This document shows positions 14,926-23,738 of a DNA stretch of 64,000 nt, in pieces (the first letter of the stretch is position 1; every line of letters starts with the position of its first letter). Position numbers and translations under genes: made by a program. Source of the DNA: Actinomycetota bacterium. Lineage in GTDB: Bacteria > Actinomycetota > Thermoleophilia > Solirubrobacterales > Solirubrobacteraceae. The notes beneath the pieces are model-generated. The model saw only the letters and a list, made by a program, of their open reading frames with translations. It was not told the DNA's origin and ran no database searches. The stretch covers positions 62,477-126,476 of the forward strand of contig VAYS01000017.1 of the NCBI GenBank assembly GCA_005883215.1, in the 5' to 3' direction.

Positions 14926-15839
14926 TTGCCCGCGTATCCAACGTCTCGCTGATCGCGCTGACCGCGATCGTGGCCACCGGCGCGGCCGTGCGCCTGACCG
15001 GCTCGGGCCTGGGCTGCCCGGACTGGCCCAAGTGCTATGGCCGCACGCTCCCCCCGCTCGACACCTACGCGGTGATCGAGTATGCAAACCGGGCCCTCTC
15101 GGGCCTGGTTGGGGTGCTGGTGGTCGGCGCGCTCCTGGCCGCCTGGCTGCGCCGTCCCCGCCGCCGCGACCTGCTCATCCTGTCCGCCCTGTTGCCGGCG
15201 GGGGTCCTGGCCCAGGCGGTGCTGGGCGGCTTTACCGTGCGCGAGCATCTGCGGCCCGGGTTCGTGATGGCCCACTACGGCCTGTCGATGCTCGTCCTCG
15301 TCGCAGCGGTGGCGCTGGCCTGGCGCGCTCGTGAGCGCCCGCGCGAGCACCCCCGACCCGCCGACGCCGCGGTCGTGTGGGCCACCCGTGCCCTGCTGCC
15401 GTTGGCCGCGCTAGCCGTGTTCGCCGGCACGGCGGCCACCGCGGCCGGGCCGCACGCGGGCGGAAAGCCTCACCAGTCGATCCACCGCCTGACGTTCATG
15501 GGCAAGGACACCATGGACTGGACGATCCATCGCCACGGCGACATCGCGGCGCTGCTGGGCGTGGCCGCCGTGGTCGTCTGGCTGTTTGCTCGGCAGCGCG
15601 GCGCTCCGCAGATGCTTCGCCGGTCGGTTGGCGCCCTGTGCGTCCTGATCTTCGTCCAGGGCGTGCTCGGCCTGATCCAGTACGCCACCCAGCTGCCCAC
15701 CGAGCTGGTCTGGCTGCACGTCACCCTGGCCACCCTGACCTGGCTCGGCGTGCTGTGGTCGGTGGCCGCCGCGGGGCGGCTCGCGCCGCGCTCGTTGGGC
15801 CAAGCGCGCCGGCTGGCGGCCAGTGGGGAGGCGGCCTGA
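14883..15839 (+). CDS. ctaA: Heme A synthase CtaA/COX15
   Basis: The ~318-residue product is a polytopic membrane protein with about eight helices. The TM1 end reads GAAVRLTGSGLGCPDWPKCYG, with the conserved loop cysteine pair of CtaA. Histidines lie in MAHYGLSML, TIHRHGDIAAL and WLHVTLATL; at the TM2 site IEYANRALSG has Asn where some homologues have His. CtaA oxidises the C8 methyl of heme O to make heme A for cytochrome aa3 oxidase. GTG at 14883 lies in the palindrome GTGGCCAC; GTG at 14871 or 14892 is possible. It is a respiratory gene stranded among glycan genes. Confidence 0.9.
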   Translation: MATVRRRLVVSPALFARVSNVSLIALTAIVATGAAVRLTGSGLGCPDWPKCYGRTLPPLDTYAVIEYANRALSGLVGVLVVGALLAAWLRRPRRRDLLILSALLPAGVLAQAVLGGFTVREHLRPGFVMAHYGLSMLVLVAAVALAWRARERPREHPRPADAAVVWATRALLPLAALAVFAGTAATAAGPHAGGKPHQSIHRLTFMGKDTMDWTIHRHGDIAALLGVAAVVVWLFARQRGAPQMLRRSVGALCVLIFVQGVLGLIQYATQLPTELVWLHVTLATLTWLGVLWSVAAAGRLAPRSLGQARRLAASGEAA

Positions 15840-16167
15840 CCGCCTCGGCGGACCGCGACGTCTAGCCACCCGCTCCCGAGCCAGCCCCTTCCAATCGGTG
15901 TTCTCGCGACGATGACCCGGGCCAGTGGCTGGCCTGGCATGATGCGGGCTCGGTGGCAGCGAGCCGGTGCAAACGACCACCACCTCACGAAAGGGTGGGG
16001 GAGCCGCCCGTCAACGCCTCGCTCTCACACGCGCCGCGCTAGATGTTCGATTTTAAGGCACCGCAGCTGCACCCGGCGCTCGGGTGTAACACGACTTCGC
16101 GCTTCACGTTAGGCACACCGGTACTCCAGCGGTGGGGCATTTGCACCGGGGCAGTGCGAGCTAGGCC
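15840..16167. other. 328-bp intergenic region with small inverted repeats
   Basis: I see no gene or relic here. The stretch 15947-16010 holds two small stems: GGCTCG (15947-15952) with CGAGCC (15960-15965), and CCACC (15980-15984) with GGTGG (15994-15998) around a loop ending in GAAAG. This could be a structured leader for the downstream membrane protein, but it matches no riboswitch consensus I can recall. An AT-richer patch at 16040-16060 may hold a promoter. Confidence 0.3.
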
Positions 16168-17925
16168 GTGACGGAGGCCCACCACGCTGCGAGGGCCAAC
16201 CGGCCGCCCGCGCGAGTTGTGCTGGATTGGGCCGAAGCCGCGGTCGCCAATCCGATCCTGGCCTACGGAGCCATTCTTGTACTGCAGCTTCGCGTCATAT
16301 GGAACGTATGGCGCTACAAGGACCTGACGCCGGGCGATACATCGTTCTACTTCCTCGACGCCGCGGGCTGGACCCATGGCTTGCACGACAACGTCATCTA
16401 TTACCCGTTGTACACCGACATTTGGGGCACGCTCCACGCTGTGCTCGGCGACGTGTACGCATCGGGGATGGTCAACCGCGTTGGGATCATCTTTGCCGCT
16501 ACGGGGCTGATGCTCGCCGTGATGCGGTCGCTGCTCGGTCCGGCAATGGGCCTTCTGATCGTCGTGTGGTGGGTGCTATTGCCGCCGAACTTCAACCTCG
16601 TCTACGACGTGCACCTGTTTGGACTCTTGCCGATGCTAATCGCCGTCCTTGTGGTGGCTCGTCGGCCCGGGCGCGAGGCGATGGGGATCGCCCTGGCAAC
16701 ATTGGCCGCCGGCGCCGTGCTCGCGCGCAACGAGCTCATCCTCGGAGCGCTCATCGTGGCCGTTGCGATCCTGTTCCGCGAGTTTCGCGCGCGGGGAGAG
16801 GACAGGACCACCATTTGGGTTTACCTCCGTGCCTATGGGCTGCCGCTGGTGATTGCGTTCCTCCTCGTCGGAGCTGCTTACTGGCGCTCGCACATCCAGG
16901 GCCACGACGTGCAGGCCTTCCTGAGGGCAAAGCACACGACCAACCTATGCGAGGCCTACGCCGTCAACTACCAGCAGCGCCACCCCACGCGGTTCCTCGG
17001 TAATCCGTTCACCGGCTGTGCCCCGCTCATGCAGCACGACTTCGGACGCCCGATGCCGACCTTCTTTCAGGCGACAAGCGCCAATCCGCGCGCGATGGCT
17101 GGGTTCGTCGCCTGGAACGGGAGGCTGATGGAGAGCGGTTTGCAGTTGGGGCTCTTCGGCGCTACCGCGACCGGCGATAACCCAACCTACTTCCCGGTCC
17201 AGAACCACCGTTCATACGCCCTGGTGCTGTCAGTCATCCTGCTGGGGGCGATGCTCGCGGGGCTCGTGCTAGTGATCCGTGAGCGAGAACAGTGGCTGCG
17301 CGAGTGGCCGCGAAGGGGCCCGGCCATCATTGTGCTCAGTGCGGTCGCGGCCACGAGCCTATTCGTTGCTCTGACTCAGCGCCCGCAGCCCGACTATATG
17401 TACGGGCTGATAGTGGGCGTCATGGCGTTGGCTGGCGTGTGCACGGCTGCGCTGCTTAGGCAGCTCCGCGGCTATTCGGTCCTCGCTGCGTTCGCCGTAG
17501 GCCTGACCGCCGTCCTGATCCTGGCGCTGCCTTCCTACTACGGGTCTGGCCCTAGGCCGCTGCGAGACGGTGTCAAGCGCCTACGGGTGGTCCGCTCGGC
17601 ACTGCAACGGCCGGGAAGCGTGCTGATCGCGGGAGACAACCCGGATGGCACATCGCTCTGCAATTATCTCGCCTACGACTTCACCCGGGCGTGCCGCAGC
17701 ATTACCTGGTCAGCGTTAACGACACAGGTCTCCGCACGGGAATCTCTCGCCCAGGTACTCGCCAGCTCCCGGGCAAGCGCGATTTACGCCGAAGGCCCCG
17801 TCGAAAACGACCCCACACTCCTGAGGTTACTCGCGCCGTCGCAGCGATTCGGGTGGCGACAGATCGCCACCGGCAGCGGCTCCGGCGGTCCGTGGCGCAT
17901 CCTGGTTCCGGTTCGCGGAGGCTAG
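16168..17925 (+). CDS. Polytopic membrane protein, putative GT-C-type glycosyltransferase
   Basis: The 585-residue product begins at a GTG and has about ten transmembrane helices, with an early loop TPGDTSFYFLDAAG containing an Asp in the position of the GT-C catalytic motif. A C-terminal soluble portion (residues ~455-585) follows. GT-C enzymes move sugars from polyprenyl-phosphate donors on the outer membrane face. I cannot name the subfamily. Codons ending in A or T (GCT, ATT, AAT, CGT) are more frequent than in flanking genes, suggesting later acquisition. It is convergent with the next gene, 13 bp away. Confidence 0.62.
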   Translation: MTEAHHAARANRPPARVVLDWAEAAVANPILAYGAILVLQLRVIWNVWRYKDLTPGDTSFYFLDAAGWTHGLHDNVIYYPLYTDIWGTLHAVLGDVYASGMVNRVGIIFAATGLMLAVMRSLLGPAMGLLIVVWWVLLPPNFNLVYDVHLFGLLPMLIAVLVVARRPGREAMGIALATLAAGAVLARNELILGALIVAVAILFREFRARGEDRTTIWVYLRAYGLPLVIAFLLVGAAYWRSHIQGHDVQAFLRAKHTTNLCEAYAVNYQQRHPTRFLGNPFTGCAPLMQHDFGRPMPTFFQATSANPRAMAGFVAWNGRLMESGLQLGLFGATATGDNPTYFPVQNHRSYALVLSVILLGAMLAGLVLVIREREQWLREWPRRGPAIIVLSAVAATSLFVALTQRPQPDYMYGLIVGVMALAGVCTAALLRQLRGYSVLAAFAVGLTAVLILALPSYYGSGPRPLRDGVKRLRVVRSALQRPGSVLIAGDNPDGTSLCNYLAYDFTRACRSITWSALTTQVSARESLAQVLASSRASAIYAEGPVENDPTLLRLLAPSQRFGWRQIATGSGSGGPWRILVPVRGG

Positions 17926-17938
17926 CCGATAGGTGGCG

Positions 17939-19168
17939 TTAGCCGTGCGCGTGTGCGTGCTGCTCGTGACCTGCCCTGTCAATCGCGCGATCGTCGGCAT
18001 GGGGCTTGGTCGTTGCCACGCTCCACGGTCCCGGCGGCAACACGGGCACGCTTGCTCGGCGCCGAGGCATTCTCGCTTTGATCCGCTCGACGCTGTGCGC
18101 CACTAAGTGGCGGCGCAGGTAGCGAGCGACCCCGATCTCGAGCTCCTCGGGTGAAAGCGTGCGCCCGTGCACACGCCGGCGGAGTCGGTCGCACTCAAGC
18201 GAGCCAACCATCCGCTCGCCGGACGTCTTTTGCTCTTCGTGGACACGGAAGGCCCCAAGGAAGCGGGGTAGTCGTGCCATGCGCGCACCCGCGCCTCGCA
18301 TCCGTAGCAGCAGATCCCAGTCAATCGCGTAGCGGAAGCTCGTATCGATCGCACCACCTGCCGCCTCCCACGCGCTCCGGCGCCAGAACAACGTCTCCTG
18401 TGGGATGTAGTCGGTCACGTTGAGGGCACCGTCCTCGTGGCGCGGCATCACCCAGATGCCCAGCTGGCGATCGTATTTGTCAATGATCAGGCGATGGCCG
18501 TAAACGACGTCAACCTTGGGGTGGCGGGCAAAGAACGACGCGATGTACGGCAGCGCGCCGGGCAGCAGCAGATCATCGGAGTTCAGATAGCCCATGATCT
18601 CGCCGTGCGTGCCGGCAAACCCGCGATTGAGGGCGTCGGCCTGACCGGCGTCGGGCTCGGAGATCCAACGTGCCAGAGCGGTCGCGTAACGCGCTAGCAC
18701 CGCCTTGCTGCCGTCATTCGAATCCCCATCCTGGACGACGTACTCCAGGTTGGGGTAGTTCTGGCGCAGAACGCTGAAAAGCGTGCGCTCGAGGTAGCGG
18801 CCCTGCTGAAACGACGGTGTAACCAAGGTGATAGATGGAGGCTCGCGCGGTGGGGCAGTCGTTAAGTAGTGCCTGGGTACCGCCAGCGGCTCCGGTGCCT
18901 GCTGGGCCAAAACGCCGAGACGCGGGGTCGTCCAGTCCGCCAGGACACGCGGCAGCGACCGGTGGCGTGCTCGACGCTCGATGTCCTGCGTGAGGGTGGA
19001 CTCCACGTCCTCTAACCGACGCTCAACCTCGCCGAGCGAGCGACACAGCCGGTCTCGATCCCCGCCCGATACACCGGGTAGTCGCCCGAGCTCGGTCTCG
19101 ACCCGGCGAAGTCGTTCCCGGTAGTCATTGAGGACTCGGCACACATGACGCTCATCATCAATCCGCAT
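17939..19168 (-). CDS. GT2 glycosyltransferase with N-terminal coiled coil
   Basis: The 409-residue product starts with a ~65-residue heptad region (ERLRRVETELGRLPG, EVERRLEDVESTL), a linker SLPRVLADWTTPRLGVL, and a GT-A domain: ITLVTPSFQQGRYLERTLFS opens it, YVVQDGDSNDGS is the nucleotide-binding region, MGYLNSDD carries the metal-binding DxD-type motif and DAGQADALNRGF is typical of this GT2 branch. IDWDLLLRM is the acceptor/catalytic helix. ATG at 19168 was chosen because the open frame above it enters repetitive non-coding DNA. A degenerate copy of its linker lies at 12.6 kb. Confidence 0.82.
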   Translation of the reverse strand: MRIDDERHVCRVLNDYRERLRRVETELGRLPGVSGGDRDRLCRSLGEVERRLEDVESTLTQDIERRARHRSLPRVLADWTTPRLGVLAQQAPEPLAVPRHYLTTAPPREPPSITLVTPSFQQGRYLERTLFSVLRQNYPNLEYVVQDGDSNDGSKAVLARYATALARWISEPDAGQADALNRGFAGTHGEIMGYLNSDDLLLPGALPYIASFFARHPKVDVVYGHRLIIDKYDRQLGIWVMPRHEDGALNVTDYIPQETLFWRRSAWEAAGGAIDTSFRYAIDWDLLLRMRGAGARMARLPRFLGAFRVHEEQKTSGERMVGSLECDRLRRRVHGRTLSPEELEIGVARYLRRHLVAHSVERIKARMPRRRASVPVLPPGPWSVATTKPHADDRAIDRAGHEQHAHAHG

Positions 19169-19200
19169 GACGGGACGAAATGCTAATGCCACCACAGGCC

Positions 19201-19225
19201 GGCCGACGGCCGACGGCCGACGGCC
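19201..19225. repeat. Heptanucleotide tandem repeat in a divergent promoter region
   Basis: Three perfect GGCCGAC units (19201-19221) plus a partial fourth, preceded by GGCC. It lies 33 bp before the GT2 ATG on the minus strand and ~115 bp before the coiled-coil gene on the plus strand. Short repeats of this kind can change copy number by slippage. Confidence 0.7.
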
Positions 19226-19340
19226 TCGGCCCTGGCTCGCCCGTCCGCCGATAGCATGAATACGTGACGCCCGTGGTTTTCGTTGGGCACGACCCCCGGT
19301 GGGCTCGACGTCGACGGCTCGCCGCGATCTAGGGATCGGC

Positions 19341-19733
19341 GTGACCAGCAAGCAGACCCGCCCAGCGCCCGAACCCGAGAACGAGGACGCGATGCGACGC
19401 GCGTGGGAGGCGCGCTCCCGCGGCCTGCTCGATGCTCGGATCGGGCTGGCTGAAACGATCCAGGCGCTCACCGACGAGCTGCAAGGACGCCGTTCAGAGG
19501 CCCAGCTGGCGGCCGCACAGCGGGATGCCGCGATGGCCGAGAGTCAAGGGCTAAAGGCGCGGGCGGCGCACGCGGAACAGCAGATCCACGCTCAGCAACA
19601 GCGCCTGGCCGCCCTCGCCGGAGAGCTCGAACGGGCGCTCGCCGACCTGGGCGCGCTGCGCGGCTCGAAGGTCGTGCGCTACACGGCACCCATTCGGCGG
19701 CTCGCATATCGGGTGCGGGCCCGTCGGCTGTGA
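19341..19733 (+). CDS. Free-standing coiled-coil protein with TAPIRRL tail
   Basis: The ~130-residue product is almost entirely helical with Ala/Glu/Gln/Leu/Arg heptads (residues ~25-105), no cysteine and no enzyme motif. It ends in LRGSKVVRYTAPIRRLAYR, which parallels the C-terminal tail of the GT2 at 24308-25432 (RSRSWRLTAPLRRLRSR), where such a tail follows a coiled coil inside the enzyme. It looks like the tail module encoded as a separate gene, perhaps an oligomerisation or membrane-docking subunit. The stop overlaps the next GT2 start as GTGA. Starts at 19299 (GTG) and 19392 (ATG with a nearby AGGA) are possible. Confidence 0.6.
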   Translation: MTSKQTRPAPEPENEDAMRRAWEARSRGLLDARIGLAETIQALTDELQGRRSEAQLAAAQRDAAMAESQGLKARAAHAEQQIHAQQQRLAALAGELERALADLGALRGSKVVRYTAPIRRLAYRVRARRL

Positions 19734-20977
19734 CGCTGCGCGTTCCGCCGGCGGCCGAGCCAAGCGTTTCGATCGTGATGGTCACCTACGGCGCGTGGCA
19801 CCTCGCTCAGACCTCACTTCGCGCCGTGGTAGCTCACACGCCCGAGCCGTACGAGGTGATCGTCGTGGACAATGGCTCGAGCGACGAGACGGTCGCGCGG
19901 CTGGCCGAGCTCGAGGGCGCCAAGGTGATCTTTAACCCGGAGAACCGGGGCTTCGGGCCGGCCAGCAACCAGGGCGCCGAGGCAGCTCGCGGCCGCAATG
20001 TGGTCTTTCTCAACAGCGACGCGATTGTGTCCGCCGGTTGGCTGGGGCCGTTGCTGGAGACCCTGGAGTCGGCAGCGTGGGTCGGCGCAGTCGTCCCGCG
20101 CTTCCTGCACGAGGACGGCTCCCTCCAGGAGGCGGGGGCACTACTCGGCCAGGACGGCACGGTGCTCACCTACGGCGACCGCGACCGTCCGGAGCGCCTG
20201 CGCTATCGCTTCCGCCGAGTGGTCGACTTCGGTGGTGGCGCGTGCATGCTTGTCCGACGCGCCGACTTCAAGGCCGTGGGGGGCTTTGACCCCCAGTACG
20301 CACCGGCGTACTACGAGGATGCGGACCTGTGCTTCAGGCTCGCATTGCACGGGCGGCTCACTATGTACGAGCCGCGCGCGATGGTGACCCACGTCCGCTA
20401 CGGGTCGGGCGGCCTCGCTCGAGCGGCCGAGCTCAGCGCGCGAAACCGAGCGCAGTTCGTGAGCCGCTGGCACGAACAGCTGCGGGGCCGGCCGGCCACG
20501 CTGGAGCGAGCTAGCGAGCGGGATCGCCTGTACGCCCGTGACGCCCAGGCGACAGAGCGCATCCTGGTGGTCGACGGTGCCGCTGCCACGCGCGGCGGAG
20601 AGCCGCCGGGGGCCTCGATGGTCTCGACGCTGGCCGCCGGTTGGCCGCGGGCGAGAATCAGCTGGCTCATCGCCGGCCGAAGCGAGGAGGCCTTCGACCT
20701 CGAGCGCTGGCTCGGGCGAGGCGTCGAGCTGGTGGATGAACCGTCCGCGCATTGGCTTGCCGAGCGCCCCCTCTTCTATGACGCAGTGATCGATGCTTCA
20801 TCCGATGACGCCGGGTTGCGCCGGCAGGTGAGGAGCTCCCAGCCGCAGGCAATGTTGTTCGACTTGAACGACCTCGAGCCCGACGTGGACCTCATCGGCG
20901 CGCGTTTGGCCGATGCCGGGATCCCACCATCGCCGGCGACGGATCCACGGTTCGGCGTGCGATCGTTTGGGCCGTGA
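19730..20977 (+). CDS. GT2 glycosyltransferase with truncated GT-B-like C-terminus
   Basis: The 415-residue product has a GT2 domain of rhamnosyltransferase type in residues ~10-270: VSIVMVTYGAWHLAQTSL, VIVVDNGSSDET, GFGPASNQGAEAARG, VVFLNSDA and YYEDADLCFRLALHG. Residues ~283-415 (ERILVVDGAAATRGG, YDAVIDASSDD, MLFDLNDLEPD) resemble the N-terminal half of the GT4-like region fused to this GT2 type in larger proteins, but the catalytic C-terminal half is absent. Overlaps of 4 nt on both sides couple it to the coiled-coil protein and the acyltransferase. Confidence 0.8.
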   Translation: MTLRVPPAAEPSVSIVMVTYGAWHLAQTSLRAVVAHTPEPYEVIVVDNGSSDETVARLAELEGAKVIFNPENRGFGPASNQGAEAARGRNVVFLNSDAIVSAGWLGPLLETLESAAWVGAVVPRFLHEDGSLQEAGALLGQDGTVLTYGDRDRPERLRYRFRRVVDFGGGACMLVRRADFKAVGGFDPQYAPAYYEDADLCFRLALHGRLTMYEPRAMVTHVRYGSGGLARAAELSARNRAQFVSRWHEQLRGRPATLERASERDRLYARDAQATERILVVDGAAATRGGEPPGASMVSTLAAGWPRARISWLIAGRSEEAFDLERWLGRGVELVDEPSAHWLAERPLFYDAVIDASSDDAGLRRQVRSSQPQAMLFDLNDLEPDVDLIGARLADAGIPPSPATDPRFGVRSFGP

Positions 20978-21753
20978 CGAAGGCTCCCGCGATCAGCCCC
21001 CAGGCAGCGATCGAGGGTCGCCTGGGGGACGAGTGCGCCGTCGGCCCTTTCGCGGTGATCGGCCCCTCGGCGATAGTGGGCGAGCGGTCGGTGCTGCATT
21101 CCCACGTTGTCGTAGGCCCCTCGGCGAGGATCGGCGAAGGCTGCGTGCTGCATCCCCACGCCGTCCTGGGCGCCGGCGTAGTGTTGGGCGCAGGTGTCGA
21201 GGTCTTTCCCGCGGCGGTGATCGGTAAGGAGCCCAACGCTGCGCAAGCCACGGCGCGCTCGCCGACCTTCACCCCGGACTGCTCGATCGGAGACGGGTGT
21301 TCGATCGGCCCTCACGCGACGATCTACTACGGCGTGGCAATCGGGCCCGGAACCCTCGTCGGCGACTGCGCATCGGTGCGGGAGGGCGGACGCATAGGTG
21401 CCCGCTGCATCATCGGGCGATCGGTCACCCTCAACTACGACGTCTCGCTCGGAGACGAGGTCAAGGTCATGGACAACGCACACCTCACCGGCGGGACGGC
21501 GATCGCCGACCGCGCGTTCATCTCGATGGGGGTCCTGACCGCCAACGACAACGCGCCCATGCAAGCGCTCGGCGACGGGCGGCGCCTCGTCGGGCCCCGT
21601 ATCGAGGTCGGCGCGGTCATCGGGCTCGGCGCCGTGCTGCTCCCGGGAGTCGTCGTGGGGGCGGGCGCGACCGTGGCGGCCGGGTCGGTGGTGACCCGCG
21701 ACGTCGCGTCCAGCGCCACGGTCATGGGCGTCCCGGCGCGGGAAAAGCGCTAG
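20974..21753 (+). CDS. Left-handed beta-helix acyltransferase (sugar N-acetyltransferase candidate)
   Basis: The 259-residue product is built almost wholly of hexapeptide repeats ([LIV]-G-x4), from AIEGRLGDECAVGPFAVIG to GLGAVLLPGVVVGAGATVAAG and the usual final VVTRDVASSATVMGVPAR. A central loop (NAAQATARSPTFTPD) breaks the helix. Such trimeric enzymes use acetyl- or acyl-CoA. FdtA-like and FdtB-like genes lie 2 kb away, so it could be the QdtC/FdtC-type N-acetyltransferase that finishes dTDP-3-acetamido-3,6-dideoxyhexose. That role is inference; LpxA-like or serine acetyltransferase-like roles cannot be excluded. Confidence 0.78.
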   Translation: MTKAPAISPQAAIEGRLGDECAVGPFAVIGPSAIVGERSVLHSHVVVGPSARIGEGCVLHPHAVLGAGVVLGAGVEVFPAAVIGKEPNAAQATARSPTFTPDCSIGDGCSIGPHATIYYGVAIGPGTLVGDCASVREGGRIGARCIIGRSVTLNYDVSLGDEVKVMDNAHLTGGTAIADRAFISMGVLTANDNAPMQALGDGRRLVGPRIEVGAVIGLGAVLLPGVVVGAGATVAAGSVVTRDVASSATVMGVPAREKR

Positions 21754-21808
21754 TGCATAAAGCGGATCTGGAGACTCTAACCCCACGCAGGGGCCGAGCG
21801 GTCTCCGA

Positions 21809-22645
21809 TCAGATGCCGATCTGCTCGGCGCGGTGGGGTCGGAGGGGGGGCCGGCGCCAGCCTCTCCTGGAGCTGTCGGTGGGAATGGCGGCCTCACGGC
21901 GCCCGGCCACCGCGGGCGCCATCGTCAGGGTCCACTGAAAGCCCCGCACGGCCGGACGCGCCGCGTGAACGATCGTCAGACCCGCGTTTCGCGCTTGCCC
22001 GCGTACCCAGGTGCGGTCGAAGCTCACCGCATTGGATGGGTCCTCGAGGTTTATGTACAGGGCATTCTGGAACTCCTGCATGTACGGGAAGTCCAGCTTG
22101 TCGAAGAGAAACCAGGTGGCGACTAGCAGCCCGCTCGGCACCAGAACGCGAGCGGCCTCGTGCAAGTAGTGGATCGTCTGATCGGGAAGCATGTGCGTGA
22201 ACACCGAGACGCCGACCACGAGCGTGGCGCTGTCGTCCTCGACCGGCAGGGGCAGCGTGAGCGCCTGGCCATCGGGGTTGAGGCCCACGTTGCGCACGTC
22301 GTGATGGCGGAAGCGAAACTGGGGTGCGCTCGGGGCCAGGTTCTGCTCACACCAGCGCACCATTCCCCGATGCAGGTCCAGCCCCAGGTAGCGCTGGGGC
22401 TGGGGGCGCTGCTGGATCAGCTGGCGGGCCACCCTCCCGCAGCCGCAGCCGAGATCGACGACCGACTCATACACCTCCGGCGGCAGGTGGGCGAAGACCG
22501 GGTTCCCGCGCGGGTTGTCATAGGCGTCGTCCTCGAGGGGGCCGACGAGCATGCGCATCTCGCGCGGCGGAAGCGGCAGGGTGTCGCTGGCCACCCGCGG
22601 CACCCTAGCCAAGCGGAACAGCCGGCTAGATCTCCGACGCAGCAC
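21809..22645 (-). CDS. Class I SAM-dependent methyltransferase
   Basis: The ~278-residue product has motif I VVDLGCGCGRVARQLI (residues ~63-78), motif II YLGLDLHRGMV, and SVFTHMLPDQTIHYLHEAARVL with LVPSGLLVATWF in the catalytic half, typical of Methyltransf_11/25 enzymes. A GTG at 22645 overlaps the upstream aminotransferase by 20 nt; GTG at 22603 or 22594 would give no overlap and may be the true start. It follows the FdtA-like/FdtB-like pair on the same strand, so N- or O-methylation of the 3-amino sugar is a reasonable guess. Confidence 0.78.
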   Translation of the reverse strand: MLRRRSSRLFRLARVPRVASDTLPLPPREMRMLVGPLEDDAYDNPRGNPVFAHLPPEVYESVVDLGCGCGRVARQLIQQRPQPQRYLGLDLHRGMVRWCEQNLAPSAPQFRFRHHDVRNVGLNPDGQALTLPLPVEDDSATLVVGVSVFTHMLPDQTIHYLHEAARVLVPSGLLVATWFLFDKLDFPYMQEFQNALYINLEDPSNAVSFDRTWVRGQARNAGLTIVHAARPAVRGFQWTLTMAPAVAGRREAAIPTDSSRRGWRRPPLRPHRAEQIGI

Positions 22646-23738
22646 GGTTGACCTGCTCGATCACGCGGTCCACCTCGGGGTCCCGCAGGGCGGGGTGCAT
22701 CGGGAGGCTGAGCGCCGTCCTGGCGTGGCGCTCGGCGACCGGGAAGCTTCCCTCAGGCCAACCGCCGGGCCGGAAGGCCGTATTGAGGTGAGGCGGGGTC
22801 TCATAGTGCACGGCGGTGCCGATCCCGGCCTGCTCTAGGGCGGCGGCCAATGCGTCTCGCCGGGGATGGCGAACCGCGAACAGGTGCCAGACCGGCTCGC
22901 TGTCTGCTCTGGATACCGGAAGCTCGAGGCCCGCGACGTCGGCCAGGGCACCGAGATAGGCGGCGGCGATCTCTCGGCGGCGGTCGATGTTCTCGTCCAG
23001 GCGGCCGAGCATCACTCGCAGAAAGGCCGCCTGCACCTCGTCCAGGCGTGCATTGACGCCGCACACCTCGGCGTCCGCCCTCGTCCGCCATCCGTACTCA
23101 CGCAGCACGCGCACTCGGTCGGCCACCGCTGGGTCGGGCGTCGTCACGGCGCCGGCGTCCCCCACGGCGCCCAGGTTCTTGGTGGGATAGAAGCTAAACG
23201 CCGCGGCGGCGCCGAGGGAGCCGATCGGCTGTCCCGCCAGCCGGGCCCGATGTGCCTGAGCGGCGTCTTCGATCAGCGGGACATCGGCCGCCCGGGCTAC
23301 CTCACCGAGGGCGGCGAGGTTCGCCGGCTGCCCGAACAGGTGAACGACTACGAGCGCTCGGGTGCGAGGGCCGCAGGCGCGCCGGGCGGCCTCGGGGTCC
23401 ATGCCTCCGCCATCTGGCTCGATGTCCACCCCCACCGGGACCGCGCCGATCTGGCTGACTGCCATCCACGTCGCGATGGCGGTCATCGCCGGCACTAGCA
23501 CCTCGTCGCCCGGGCCCACGCCCACCGCACGCAAGGCGAGCGCCAGGGCATCGGTGCCGCTGCTCACTCCGATCGCGTGGGGGACGCCGCACCGGGCCGC
23601 CCACTCCCGTTCAAAGGCGGCCACTTCCTCGCTCAGGATGTAGCGCCCACGCTCGAGCACCGCGGCAAAGGCGCCCAGTAGCTCCTCGCGAGCGGCCATC
23701 AGGGTGGCGCGAGGATCGGCGACCGCGACGTGGCTCAT
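22626..23738 (-). CDS. DegT/DnrJ/EryC1/StrS sugar aminotransferase (FdtB/QdtB-like)
   Basis: The 370-residue PLP enzyme is full length: IGVSSGTDALALALRA binds PLP phosphate, EDAAQAHRARL is the characteristic Asp segment, and SFYPTKNLGAVGDAGAV contains the Schiff-base Lys. LNARLDE appears here as VNARLDEVQAAFL, and the QPVWHLF-like EPVWHLFAVR motif is near the C-terminus. Its start overlaps the FdtA-like stop as ATGA. FdtA/FdtB pairs make dTDP-3-amino-3,6-dideoxyhexoses by isomerising the 4-keto sugar to a 3-keto sugar and then transaminating it, so that reaction is likely. Confidence 0.88.
   Translation of the reverse strand: MSHVAVADPRATLMAAREELLGAFAAVLERGRYILSEEVAAFEREWAARCGVPHAIGVSSGTDALALALRAVGVGPGDEVLVPAMTAIATWMAVSQIGAVPVGVDIEPDGGGMDPEAARRACGPRTRALVVVHLFGQPANLAALGEVARAADVPLIEDAAQAHRARLAGQPIGSLGAAAAFSFYPTKNLGAVGDAGAVTTPDPAVADRVRVLREYGWRTRADAEVCGVNARLDEVQAAFLRVMLGRLDENIDRRREIAAAYLGALADVAGLELPVSRADSEPVWHLFAVRHPRRDALAAALEQAGIGTAVHYETPPHLNTAFRPGGWPEGSFPVAERHARTALSLPMHPALRDPEVDRVIEQVNRAASEI

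Noticed and set aside
15960..16010. Considered as a c-di-GMP-I or ZTP riboswitch
   Set aside because: The GAAA-loop stem and a nearby GCAAAC are suggestive, but the downstream consensus and pairing partners of either class are absent.
19201..19225. Considered as part of a CRISPR-like array
   Set aside because: The units are 7 bp in direct contact with no spacers.
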